5,107 nucleotides of DNA from Ramlibacter sp. GTDB taxonomy: Bacteria; Pseudomonadota; Gammaproteobacteria; Burkholderiales; Burkholderiaceae_C. Of the stretch, positions 1-4,687 are shown piece after piece. The translations under genes and the position numbers were made by a program. The notes beneath the pieces are model-generated. The model saw only the letters and a list, made by a program, of their open reading frames with translations, ran no database searches and had not been told where the DNA came from. Where the stretch lies: positions 1 to 5,107 of the forward strand of contig JAQGMT010000418.1 of the NCBI GenBank assembly GCA_028292185.1. The letters are read 5' to 3'. Position 1 is the stretch's first letter. Each line of letters opens with the position of its first letter.

Positions 1-519
1 GCCGGCATCAGCATCGGCATCGACACGGCGATACGCGCAGACCTGGACGTGATGGCGCGCACCTTTGCCACCAACAACGTCGGCTTGGCGGCGACCTTTC
101 ATCCCTTCATCGACGCGATGGTGCGGCGGCGTTCGGGAACACTGGTGGGGATCGCCAGCGTCGCGGGGATTCGCGGCATGCCGGGCCACGGCGCGTACTG
201 CGCCAGCAAGGCAGCGGCGATCAGCTATTGCGAAAGCTTGCGCGGTGAAATGCGGCCCTTCGGGCTCAAGGTGGTGACGATCTGTCCCGGCTACATCGAC
301 ACGCCCTTGACGCGGCGCAATCGTTATCCGATGCCGTTTCTCATGGGCAGCGAAGATTTTGCGCAGCGCGCTTTCCGCGCCATCGAGGCCGGCAGCAGCT
401 ATCGCGTGATCCCGTGGCAGATGGGCATCTTGGCGAAGCTGCTGCGCTTATTGCCGAATGCGCTGTTCGACCGGCTGCTGGCCGGGCGGCCGCGCAAAGC
501 GCGGCAAGCTGGGCACTGA
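1..519 (+). CDS. Short-chain dehydrogenase/reductase (SDR), 5'-truncated by the window edge
   Basis: The reading frame is open from base 1 and ends at TGA 517-519, giving 172 visible residues. It belongs to the classical SDR family of NAD(P)-dependent oxidoreductases (Rossmann fold, soluble). The fragment begins with Ala-Gly, probably the end of the NAG motif, so about 80 N-terminal residues with the TGxxxGIG cofactor loop are missing. Visible catalytic residues, in fragment numbering, are Asn25 (TNNVG), Ser53 (GIASVAG), and Tyr66 with Lys70 (YCASK). The PG motif follows at 97-98 (PGYIDTPLT). The C-terminal part from about residue 108 shapes the substrate pocket and has a hydrophobic stretch (GILAKLLRLLPNALF) that could contact membrane or lipid. 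The ATG at base 49 lies inside the conserved domain and is not the true start. The substrate cannot be told from sequence. It converges with the RRM gene downstream. The family is certain; the function is open. Confidence 0.93.
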   Translation, partial: AGISIGIDTAIRADLDVMARTFATNNVGLAATFHPFIDAMVRRRSGTLVGIASVAGIRGMPGHGAYCASKAAAISYCESLRGEMRPFGLKVVTICPGYIDTPLTRRNRYPMPFLMGSEDFAQRAFRAIEAGSSYRVIPWQMGILAKLLRLLPNALFDRLLAGRPRKARQAGH

Positions 520-539
520 GTTCAGCAGCCGGCGCACGG

Positions 540-570
540 AAAAAGCCCGGCGGTGTGACCGCAGGACTTG
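540..570 (-). terminator. Probable imperfect intrinsic terminator of the downstream RRM gene
   Basis: Read on the minus strand, an imperfect hairpin follows the stop codon of the 599-1144 gene. Arm 544-555 pairs with 559-570 at 10 of 12 positions, with mismatches C547/A567 and G550/A564 and a 3-nt loop. A run of six U (540-545) overlaps its base. The innermost part, GCGGT/ACCGC, is perfect. It lies 29 nt past the stop and may also slow transcription arriving from the convergent SDR gene. It is weaker than the terminator at 1359-1382. Confidence 0.5.
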
Positions 571-598
571 TGTTTATTCGGCGCAGAAGGCTGAAGGC

Positions 599-1144
599 TC
601 AGTAGCCGCCGCCGCCCCCGCCGCTGCCGCCGCCACTGCCGCCGCGTCCGCCACCGCGAGGCCCGGAGCCATACGGGCTGCGAAAGCCGCCGTCGCCCCC
701 ACCCCCGCCGCCGCCGCGGCCGCCGTAGCCACCACCGCCGCCCTCGCGCCGGCCACCACCACCACTGCCGCCGCCGCCGTACCCACCGCCACCGCTGCCC
801 CCGCCACCGTAGCCGCCTCCGCCGCTACCCCCACCGCCATAGCCGCCGCCACTGCCGCCGCCTCCGCCGTAACCACCGCTGCGCGGCGGACGCGACTCCA
901 TGGGGCGAGCTTCATTGACGACGACACTGCGGCCACCCAGCGACTGGCCGTTCATGCCTTCGATGGCGGCCTGCGCCTCGGGGTCGCTGGCCATCTCGAC
1001 GAAGGCGAAGCCCTTCGAGCGGCCGGTCTCCCGGTCCATCATCACCTTGGCGCTGGTGACGGCGCCGTATTGGCCGAAGGCCTGTTCAAGATCGCTGTCG
1101 CGCACGGAGTAAGGCAGGTTACCCACGTAAAGTTTATTGCCCAT
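599..1144 (-). CDS. Glycine-rich RRM RNA-binding protein, long-tailed paralogue
   Basis: A 181-residue protein with one RNA recognition motif at about residues 3-80 and a low-complexity Gly/Tyr/Arg/Ser tail from about 89 to the end. RNP2 is LYVGNL (5-10) and RNP1 is KGFAFVEM (44-51), with the usual RNA-stacking aromatics Tyr6, Phe46 and Phe48. Bacterial members of this family bind single-stranded RNA in the cytoplasm and are often cold- or stress-linked. The tail contains about four 10-residue GGYGGGGSGG-like units and an RG-rich stretch (131-169), ending in Tyr. The start at 1144 is fixed by alignment with the neighbouring paralogue (both begin MGNKLYVGNLPYS) and by AGGAG 9 nt upstream. The RRM regions of the two copies are about 80% identical (17 differences in 88 residues by eye). 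The tail is the main difference: 181 versus 134 residues. The RNA target is unknown. Confidence 0.95.
   Translation of the reverse strand: MGNKLYVGNLPYSVRDSDLEQAFGQYGAVTSAKVMMDRETGRSKGFAFVEMASDPEAQAAIEGMNGQSLGGRSVVVNEARPMESRPPRSGGYGGGGGSGGGYGGGGSGGGGYGGGGSGGGGYGGGGSGGGGRREGGGGGYGGRGGGGGGGDGGFRSPYGSGPRGGGRGGSGGGSGGGGGGY
752..877 (-). repeat. 30-bp tandem repeat encoding GGYGGGGSGG units
   Basis: Within the tail of the long RRM gene, roughly four in-frame units with a 30-bp period encode Gly-Gly-Tyr-Gly4-Ser-Gly2-like decapeptides (residues about 90-131). The copies differ at wobble positions, so they are not freshly duplicated. The other paralogue lacks this regular array, which accounts for most of the length difference. 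Confidence 0.75.
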
Positions 1145-1190
1145 CGATTGGGACTCCTAAAAAGACGAATGACTTGAGCGATGGAGTCCC
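1141..1190 (-). promoter_or_regulatory. Leader hairpin that can sequester the ribosome binding site of the long RRM gene
   Basis: On the minus strand the leader has GGGACTCC (1190-1183), a 25-nt spacer, then GGAGTCCC (1157-1150). The second arm contains the Shine-Dalgarno core, AGGAG at 1158-1154. The arms are perfectly complementary over 8 bp, so the pairing would hide the ribosome binding site. An overlapping alternative pairs CCATCG (1184-1179) with CGATGG (1146-1141), covering the start codon. The same arrangement precedes the neighbouring paralogue. Pairing is read from sequence; regulation is inferred. Confidence 0.6.
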
Positions 1191-1279
1191 GAAAACGCAT
1201 TCAACTGGCAACCTGAGCGACGCGAAAACTGGCTTGTTCACCGCAACCCTTTGCGCGCAATTGCGTGCCGCGCTTTTCC

Positions 1280-1285
1280 ATTATG
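1280..1285 (-). promoter_or_regulatory. Weak candidate -10 box for the long RRM gene
   Basis: On the minus strand CATAAT is the best -10-like hexamer in the 261-bp gap between the RRM genes. No good TTGACA-like element lies 16-18 nt upstream. If real, the transcript would start near 1273 and carry a leader of about 130 nt, similar to the leader inferred for the paralogue. The terminator at 1359-1382 implies that this gene needs its own promoter. Confidence 0.25.
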
Positions 1286-1358
1286 AACAGATATCGGCGG
1301 GCCGTGCAGGGCGGTCCAGGGGCGCGGGCTCGCGAAAACCCTCAGCTGAACAGGCATG

Positions 1359-1382
1359 AAAAAAGGGCCCGTAGGCCCTTTT
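1359..1382 (-). terminator. Strong intrinsic terminator after the short RRM gene
   Basis: A perfect 9-bp stem, AAAAGGGCC (1361-1369) with GGCCCTTTT (1374-1382), closes on a 4-nt loop. On the minus strand it ends in six U (1364-1359). It lies 24 nt past the stop codon at 1406-1408. It separates the two RRM genes into independent transcription units, although the A/T base of the stem is symmetric enough that some terminating activity on the plus strand is conceivable. Confidence 0.88.
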
Positions 1383-1405
1383 GTTGCATCGCAGATGCGT
1401 GTGGA

Positions 1406-1810
1406 TCAGTAACCGCCGCGGCTTCCACCGCCGCCGCCGCCGTCACGCCGGCCACCACCGCCGCCGCCGCCATATCCACCGCCGCCGCCGCCACCACCGT
1501 AGCCGCCGCCACCGCCGCCGCTACCACCACCGCCGAAGCCGCCGGTGCGCGGGGGACGCGATTCCATCGGACGCGCTTCGTTGACCACCAGGCCGCGACC
1601 GCCGATTTGCTGGCCGTTCATGCCTTCGATGGCAGCTTTGGCTTCCGCCTCGTTGCTCATTTCGACAAAGCCGAAACCTTTGGAGCGACCGGTGTCGCGT
1701 TCCATCATGACTTTGGCGCTGGAGACGGTGCCGTACTGCGCAAACGCCTGCTCCATGTCACTGTCGCGGTAAGAATAGGGCAGGTTGCCCACGTAAAGTT
1801 TGTTGCCCAT
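1406..1810 (-). CDS. Glycine-rich RRM RNA-binding protein, short-tailed paralogue
   Basis: A 134-residue protein with one RRM (about 3-80) and a compact Gly-rich tail (about 89-134) ending in SRGGY. RNP2 is LYVGNL (5-10) and RNP1 is KGFGFVEM (44-51). It is the closest relative of the adjacent 599-1144 product, so the pair arose by tandem duplication. The frame stays open to an ATG at 1891, but that start would add 27 residues absent from the paralogue. ATG 1810 is chosen because GAGGAG sits about 9 nt upstream and the protein then begins MGNKLYVGN like its sister. The upstream extension also contains the conserved leader element, which fits non-coding sequence. The likely role is single-stranded RNA binding in the cytoplasm; the target is unknown. 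It lies downstream of amt on the same strand, with a 222-bp gap and its own probable promoter. Confidence 0.94.
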   Translation of the reverse strand: MGNKLYVGNLPYSYRDSDMEQAFAQYGTVSSAKVMMERDTGRSKGFGFVEMSNEAEAKAAIEGMNGQQIGGRGLVVNEARPMESRPPRTGGFGGGGSGGGGGGYGGGGGGGGYGGGGGGGRRDGGGGGGSRGGY

Positions 1811-1815
1811 TAAAA

Positions 1816-1853
1816 GGACTCCTCGAGAAATAAACGCACTAGCGATGGAGTCC
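1816..1853 (-). promoter_or_regulatory. Leader hairpin that can sequester the ribosome binding site of the short RRM gene
   Basis: On the minus strand GGACTCC (1853-1847), a 24-nt spacer and GGAGTCC (1822-1816) form a perfect 7-bp pairing that covers the GGAG of the ribosome binding site. The upstream arm lies in a block shared with the other paralogue: plus-strand AGCGATGGAGTCC at 1841-1853 and 1177-1189, each followed by GAAAA and CGCA. The spacers differ almost completely between the two genes, so the shared arms stand out. Confidence 0.6.
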
Positions 1854-1931
1854 GAAAAACGCAAGCTACAAACCACGCGAAACCGTACCAATCACCGCAA
1901 ACCAATGTGCCACGCCAACGCGTGACACCCT

Positions 1932-1940
1932 ATTATTATC
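1932..1940 (-). promoter_or_regulatory. Weak candidate -10 region for the short RRM gene
   Basis: Minus-strand GATAATAAT is the only A/T-rich -10-like patch between amt and this gene, preceded by TG at 1942-1941. There is no convincing -35. A start near 1925 would give a leader of about 115 nt that includes the conserved hairpin arms. Confidence 0.3.
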
Positions 1941-2032
1941 ACGCATCTGGCGGATTTGTGCTGCCTTTCGGCGGTTCTGACGCATTTTTCCACCGCTGCC
2001 GTGCACAAGCCCATGCTCAACCATGCGTCGGC

Positions 2033-3235
2033 TTACCAGTTGGCCTCGCGCTCCGGGGTCGAGCCGATGCGGTGGATCGAGACGTCCGCGCCCTCGTATT
2101 CTTCTTCTGGCGTGAGCCGCAGCGTGCTGACCTTCTTGAGGATGCCGTAGACGACGAACCCCGCCAGCAGCGCCCAGCCGACGCCCATCGCCGTGCCGAT
2201 CACCTGGGCGCCCAAGCTCACGCCGCCCAGCCCGCCGAACGCCTTCGCCCCAAAGATGCCCGCGGCGATGCCGCCCCAGGCGCCGCACAGCCCGTGCAAG
2301 GGCCACACGCCCAGTACGTCGTCGATCTTCCATTTGTTCTGGGTCAGCGTGAACATCACGACGAACATGCCGCCGGCGATCGCGCCGATCGCCAGCGCGC
2401 CCAGCGGGTGCACGAGGTCCGAGCCGGCGCAGATGGCCACCAGCCCCGCCAGCGGGCCGTTGTGCACGAAGCCCGGGTCGTTGCGTCCCACCGCCAGCGC
2501 GGCCAGGGTGCCGCCGACCATCGCCATGAGAGAGTTCACGGCCACCAGGCCCGAGATCTTGTCGATGGTCTGGGCGCTCATCACGTTGAAGCCGAACCAG
2601 CCCACTGTGAGAATCCACGCGCCCAGCGCCAGGAACGGAATGTTCGACGGCGGATGCGCCGAGACCGCGCCGTCCTTGCGATAGCGATTGCTGCGCGCGC
2701 CCAAAAGAATCACCGCCGGCAGGGCCAGCCAGCCGCCCATCGCGTGGACCACCACCGATCCCGCGAAGTCGTGGAACTCCTGCCCGGTGAGCGACTTGAT
2801 CCAGCCCTGGACGCCGTAGGCCTGGTTCCAGGCGATGCCTTCGAAGAATGGATAGACGAAGCCGACCAGCGCCGCCGTCGCGAACAATTGCGGGCCGAAG
2901 CGCGCGCGCTCCGCGATGCCGCCCGAGATGATTGCGGGGATCGCCGCGGCGAATGTGAGCAGGAAGAAGAACTTGACCAGGTCGTAGCCGTTGCGCGCGG
3001 CCAGCTGCTCGGCGCCGACGAAGAAGCTGGTGCCATAGGCCACGGTGTAACCCACCACGAAGTACATCACCGTGGAAACCGAGAAGTCGGTGAGGATCTT
3101 GACCAGCGCGTTGACCTGGTTCTTCTTGCGCACGGTGCCCAGCTCGAGGAAGGCGAATCCGGCGTGCATGGCCAGCACCATGATGCCGCCCAGCAGGATG
3201 AACAAAACGTCCGAGCCCTGTTTCAGTGCTTCCAT
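2033..3235 (-). CDS. amt: Amt/MEP/Rh family ammonium transporter
   Basis: A 400-residue inner-membrane protein of the ammonium transporter family, close in length to mature E. coli AmtB, with about 11 hydrophobic helices. The family signature is visible as DFAGSVVVHAMGG (156-168). Asp156 matches the conserved ammonium-recruiting Asp. His164 and His314 (WPLHGLCGAWGG) form the twin-His pore pair, and GWFGFN (212-217) is the conserved gate segment. The cytosolic tail keeps LRLTPEEEYEGADVSIH (372-388) but ends STPEREANW rather than HGExAY. The ATG at 3235 is chosen because it has AGAGGAG just upstream and starts immediately before helix 1. An in-frame ATG at 3415 is rejected because its extension would run through the sigma-54 promoter. 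No glnK-like gene is visible next to it. The sigma-54 promoter upstream suggests nitrogen-limitation control. It diverges from metX. Confidence 0.96.
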   Translation of the reverse strand: MEALKQGSDVLFILLGGIMVLAMHAGFAFLELGTVRKKNQVNALVKILTDFSVSTVMYFVVGYTVAYGTSFFVGAEQLAARNGYDLVKFFFLLTFAAAIPAIISGGIAERARFGPQLFATAALVGFVYPFFEGIAWNQAYGVQGWIKSLTGQEFHDFAGSVVVHAMGGWLALPAVILLGARSNRYRKDGAVSAHPPSNIPFLALGAWILTVGWFGFNVMSAQTIDKISGLVAVNSLMAMVGGTLAALAVGRNDPGFVHNGPLAGLVAICAGSDLVHPLGALAIGAIAGGMFVVMFTLTQNKWKIDDVLGVWPLHGLCGAWGGIAAGIFGAKAFGGLGGVSLGAQVIGTAMGVGWALLAGFVVYGILKKVSTLRLTPEEEYEGADVSIHRIGSTPEREANW

Positions 3236-3243
3236 AAGCTCCT

Positions 3244-3301
3244 CTTTCGATGAAATGCTTGTTGTTGGTGCGAAAGCCCGCTGCTTTCGAGCGAAGCACC
3301 A
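3244..3301 (-). promoter_or_regulatory. Structured amt leader with competing pairings next to the ribosome binding site
   Basis: On the minus strand CGAAAGC (3289-3283) and GCTTTCG (3277-3271) form a perfect 7-bp hairpin with a 5-nt loop. TGGTG (3301-3297) and CACCA (3270-3266) can add an outer helix, although position 3297 is about where the sigma-54 transcript should start. A second CGAAAG (3249-3244) directly precedes the AGGAG of amt and could pair with the same CTTTCG. The leader can therefore fold in two exclusive ways, one of them ending at the ribosome binding site. The pairings are visible; function is unproven. Confidence 0.4.
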
Positions 3302-3307
3302 GAAGGA

Positions 3308-3323
3308 AGCAAAAACTGCGCCA
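3308..3323 (-). promoter_or_regulatory. Sigma-54 (RpoN) promoter for amt
   Basis: Minus-strand TGGCGCAGTTTTTGCT (3323-3308) matches the sigma-54 pattern TGGCAC-N5-TTGCA, with the invariant GG and GC exactly 10 nt apart. Predicted start is near 3297, giving a leader of about 60 nt to the amt ATG. Amt genes are commonly driven by sigma-54 with NtrC. I see no clear NtrC dyad (GCAC-N7-GTGC) upstream, so the activator is unresolved. Confidence 0.78.
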
Positions 3324-3365
3324 GAAGAGTGCGGCCTGGGGTGCGCGGCCTCCAATGGCATGGGT

Positions 3366-3374
3366 TGATATACT
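3366..3374 (+). promoter_or_regulatory. Extended -10 promoter of metXW
   Basis: TGATATACT contains TATACT (3369-3374) with the TGn extension of an extended -10 promoter. There is no good -35 17 nt upstream, as is usual for this class. The predicted start is about 3381, two bases before the first helix of the riboswitch aptamer, so the transcript would begin at the sensor. Confidence 0.6.
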
Positions 3375-3382
3375 TCAGCCAC

Positions 3383-3431
3383 AGCGCCGATTTGCTCCAG
3401 CTTGCGGGCGCTCAATAAATTCAGCTAAAGA
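3383..3431 (+). promoter_or_regulatory. SAM-II riboswitch aptamer (metX leader)
   Basis: The segment matches the SAM-II fold element by element. Helix P1 is AGCGCC (3383-3388) with GGCGCT (3407-3412), 6 perfect base pairs. Next comes the conserved GATTT in the loop (3389-3393), TTGC before the second P1 arm (3402-3405), an A-rich linker AATAAAT (3414-3420), and GCTAAAG (3424-3430), which closes the pseudoknot. In the known SAM-II structure the loop uridines and the GCUAAA element line the S-adenosylmethionine pocket, and both are present. It lies directly upstream of metX, the classic SAM-II target. The exact pseudoknot pairing was not worked out here. The class is best known from Alphaproteobacteria, so the neighbourhood is somewhat unusual. 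Confidence 0.88.
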
Positions 3432-3446
3432 ACGATTGCCCGCAGA

Positions 3447-3484
3447 CCCGGCCTCGCCTCTTTAGCGACGCCGGGATTTTTTTT
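3447..3484 (+). terminator. Riboswitch-controlled intrinsic terminator in the metX leader
   Basis: CCCGGC (3447-3452) pairs with GCCGGG (3470-3475). After a C/C mismatch, TCGC (3454-3457) pairs with GCGA (3465-3468) around a 7-nt loop. The stem is followed by one A and eight T (3477-3484). The T run ends six bases before the metX ATG, so this can only act as an attenuator of metX itself. TCTTTAGC (3459-3466) in its loop and inner arm is perfectly complementary to GCTAAAGA (3424-3431) of the aptamer, giving the competing antiterminator. Confidence 0.87.
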
Positions 3485-3490
3485 GCCGCC

Positions 3491-4687
3491 ATGAGCCTCG
3501 TTGCCGTTTCCCAGTCGATGGAGTTCAGCGAACCGCTTGCCTTGCAAAGCGGAGCGTCAATTCGCGCCTATCGCCTGGCTTACGAAACCTACGGCGCGCT
3601 CAACGCCGACCGCAGCAATGCCGTGCTGGTGTGCCATGCGCTGAACGCCTCGCATCACGTGGCGGGCGTGTATGCCGGGCAGGAAAATTCCGAAGGCTGG
3701 TGGGACACCATGATCGGCCCGGGCAAGCCGGTGGACACCGACCGCTTCTTCGTCATTGGCGTGAACAACCTCGGGTCGTGCTTCGGCTCGACCGGTCCGA
3801 TGCACGTCAACCCCGACACCGGCAAGATTTACGGCGCGGATTTTCCGGTGATGACGGTGGAAGATTGGGTGAACGCGCAGGCCCGCCTGCTCGATCGGCT
3901 GGGCATCGCCACGCTCGCCGCGGTGATGGGCGGCAGCCTGGGCGGGATGCAGGCGCTGTCGTGGACCTTGCAGTACCCGCAGCGGGTGCGTCATGCCGTG
4001 GCGGTGGCGAGTGCGCCCAATCTCACCGCGGAGAACATCGCGTTCAACGAGGTTGCGCGGCGCGCGATCGTGACCGACCCCGATTTCCACGGCGGCCATT
4101 TCTACGAACATGGCGTGATCCCCAAGCGCGGGCTGCGCATCGCGCGAATGATCGGGCACATCACCTACCTGTCCGATGACGTGATGAACGAGAAGTTCGG
4201 CCGCCAGTTAAAGCACGGCATAGCCATCCGCTACACGACGCAAGAGGTTGAATTCCAGATCGAAAGTTATCTGCGCTACCAGGGCGACAAGTTCAGCGAG
4301 TACTTCGACGCCAACACCTACTTGCTGATCACGCGCGCGCTGGACTACTTCGATCCGGCGCTGCGGCACAACGGCAGCCTGGCCAAGGCGATGGCCGTGG
4401 CGCAAGCGAAGTTCCTGCTGGTGAGTTTCACCACCGACTGGCGCTTCTCGCCCAAGCGCAGCCGCGAACTGGTGAAGGCGCTTCTGGACAACCGGCGCGA
4501 CGTCACCTACGCCGAGATCGATGCGCCGCACGGCCATGACGCGTTCCTGCTCGAAGACGCGCGCTACATGGCGGTGGTGCGTTCGTATTTCGATCGCATC
4601 GCCAATGAGACTCCCTCGCGCTCCGCGGGAATCGAATCCAAAACTCCCTCCCCCATCGGGGGAGGGCAGGGGTGGGGGCAAGCATGA
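3491..4687 (+). CDS. metX: Homoserine O-acyltransferase MetX, probably succinyl-type
   Basis: A 398-residue alpha/beta-hydrolase-fold enzyme of the MetX family. It activates L-homoserine with acyl-CoA, the first committed step of methionine synthesis in the cytoplasm. The catalytic triad is visible: nucleophile Ser149 in GGSLGGMQ (147-154), Asp316 in TTDWRFSP, and His349 in HGHDAFL. Other family blocks are LNASHHVAG (51-59), NNLGSCFGSTGP (92-103) and VASAPNLTAENIAFNEVAR (172-190). Arg318, two residues after the catalytic Asp, is the kind of residue associated with succinyl-CoA rather than acetyl-CoA use. That is recalled family knowledge, so the substrate is an inference. ATG 3491 fits the family N-terminus but lacks a good Shine-Dalgarno; the nearest candidate, GGGA (3473-3476), lies inside the terminator stem. 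The conserved enzyme ends near residue 373, and the last 25 residues are encoded by a palindromic repeat. It overlaps metW by ATGA. Confidence 0.96.
   Translation: MSLVAVSQSMEFSEPLALQSGASIRAYRLAYETYGALNADRSNAVLVCHALNASHHVAGVYAGQENSEGWWDTMIGPGKPVDTDRFFVIGVNNLGSCFGSTGPMHVNPDTGKIYGADFPVMTVEDWVNAQARLLDRLGIATLAAVMGGSLGGMQALSWTLQYPQRVRHAVAVASAPNLTAENIAFNEVARRAIVTDPDFHGGHFYEHGVIPKRGLRIARMIGHITYLSDDVMNEKFGRQLKHGIAIRYTTQEVEFQIESYLRYQGDKFSEYFDANTYLLITRALDYFDPALRHNGSLAKAMAVAQAKFLLVSFTTDWRFSPKRSRELVKALLDNRRDVTYAEIDAPHGHDAFLLEDARYMAVVRSYFDRIANETPSRSAGIESKTPSPIGGGQGWGQA
4610..4678. repeat. Palindromic REP-like repeat covering the 3' end of metX
   Basis: CCCTCCCCC (4646-4654), ATC loop, GGGGGAGGG (4658-4666) is a perfect 9-bp palindrome, continued by AGGGGTGGGGG (4668-4678). 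The sequence before it (4610-4633) starts with the same ACTCCCTC (4610-4617 and 4643-4650) and holds a second small dyad, CTCGCGCTCCGCGGG. The style resembles the G/C-rich dispersed intergenic repeats of many proteobacteria. It is translated here as a non-conserved tail (TPSRSAGIESKTPSPIGGG and following residues). Its G-rich end also supplies the only Shine-Dalgarno-like sequence for metW (GGGGG at 4674-4678, 5 nt before the ATG). Confidence 0.65.

Noticed and set aside
752..877. The 30-bp periodic array considered as a CRISPR or minisatellite outside genes
   Set aside because: It lies in frame within the RRM protein tail, has no unique spacers and encodes regular Gly/Tyr/Ser decapeptides.
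458..1177. Long plus-strand open frame rich in Ala/Pro/Thr opposite the RRM gene, and a similar one at 1265-1813
   Set aside because: These are shadows of the Gly-codon-rich RRM tails on the minus strand (GGC/GGT read as GCC/ACC). They have no ribosome binding site and no recognisable domain.
1811..1891. 27-residue upstream extension of the short RRM protein from an ATG at 1891
   Set aside because: It is absent from the paralogue and overlaps the conserved leader element. The strong ribosome binding site points to ATG 1810.
1979..2029. Inverted repeat GACGCAT (1979-1985) / ATGCGTC (2023-2029) just after the amt stop, considered as its terminator
   Set aside because: The 37-nt loop is large, the arms are only 7 bp and no U run follows on the minus strand. 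It could be chance; amt has no clear intrinsic terminator.
1907..3299. Long open frames on both strands across amt in other frames, full of Arg and His
   Set aside because: They arise from high-GC codon bias. Only the 2033-3235 frame has membrane helices and the Amt signature residues.
3236..3415. N-terminal extension of amt by 60 residues from an ATG at 3415
   Set aside because: The extension would span the sigma-54 promoter, the amt leader and part of the SAM-II aptamer, and it has no family similarity. ATG 3235 has AGAGGAG beside it.
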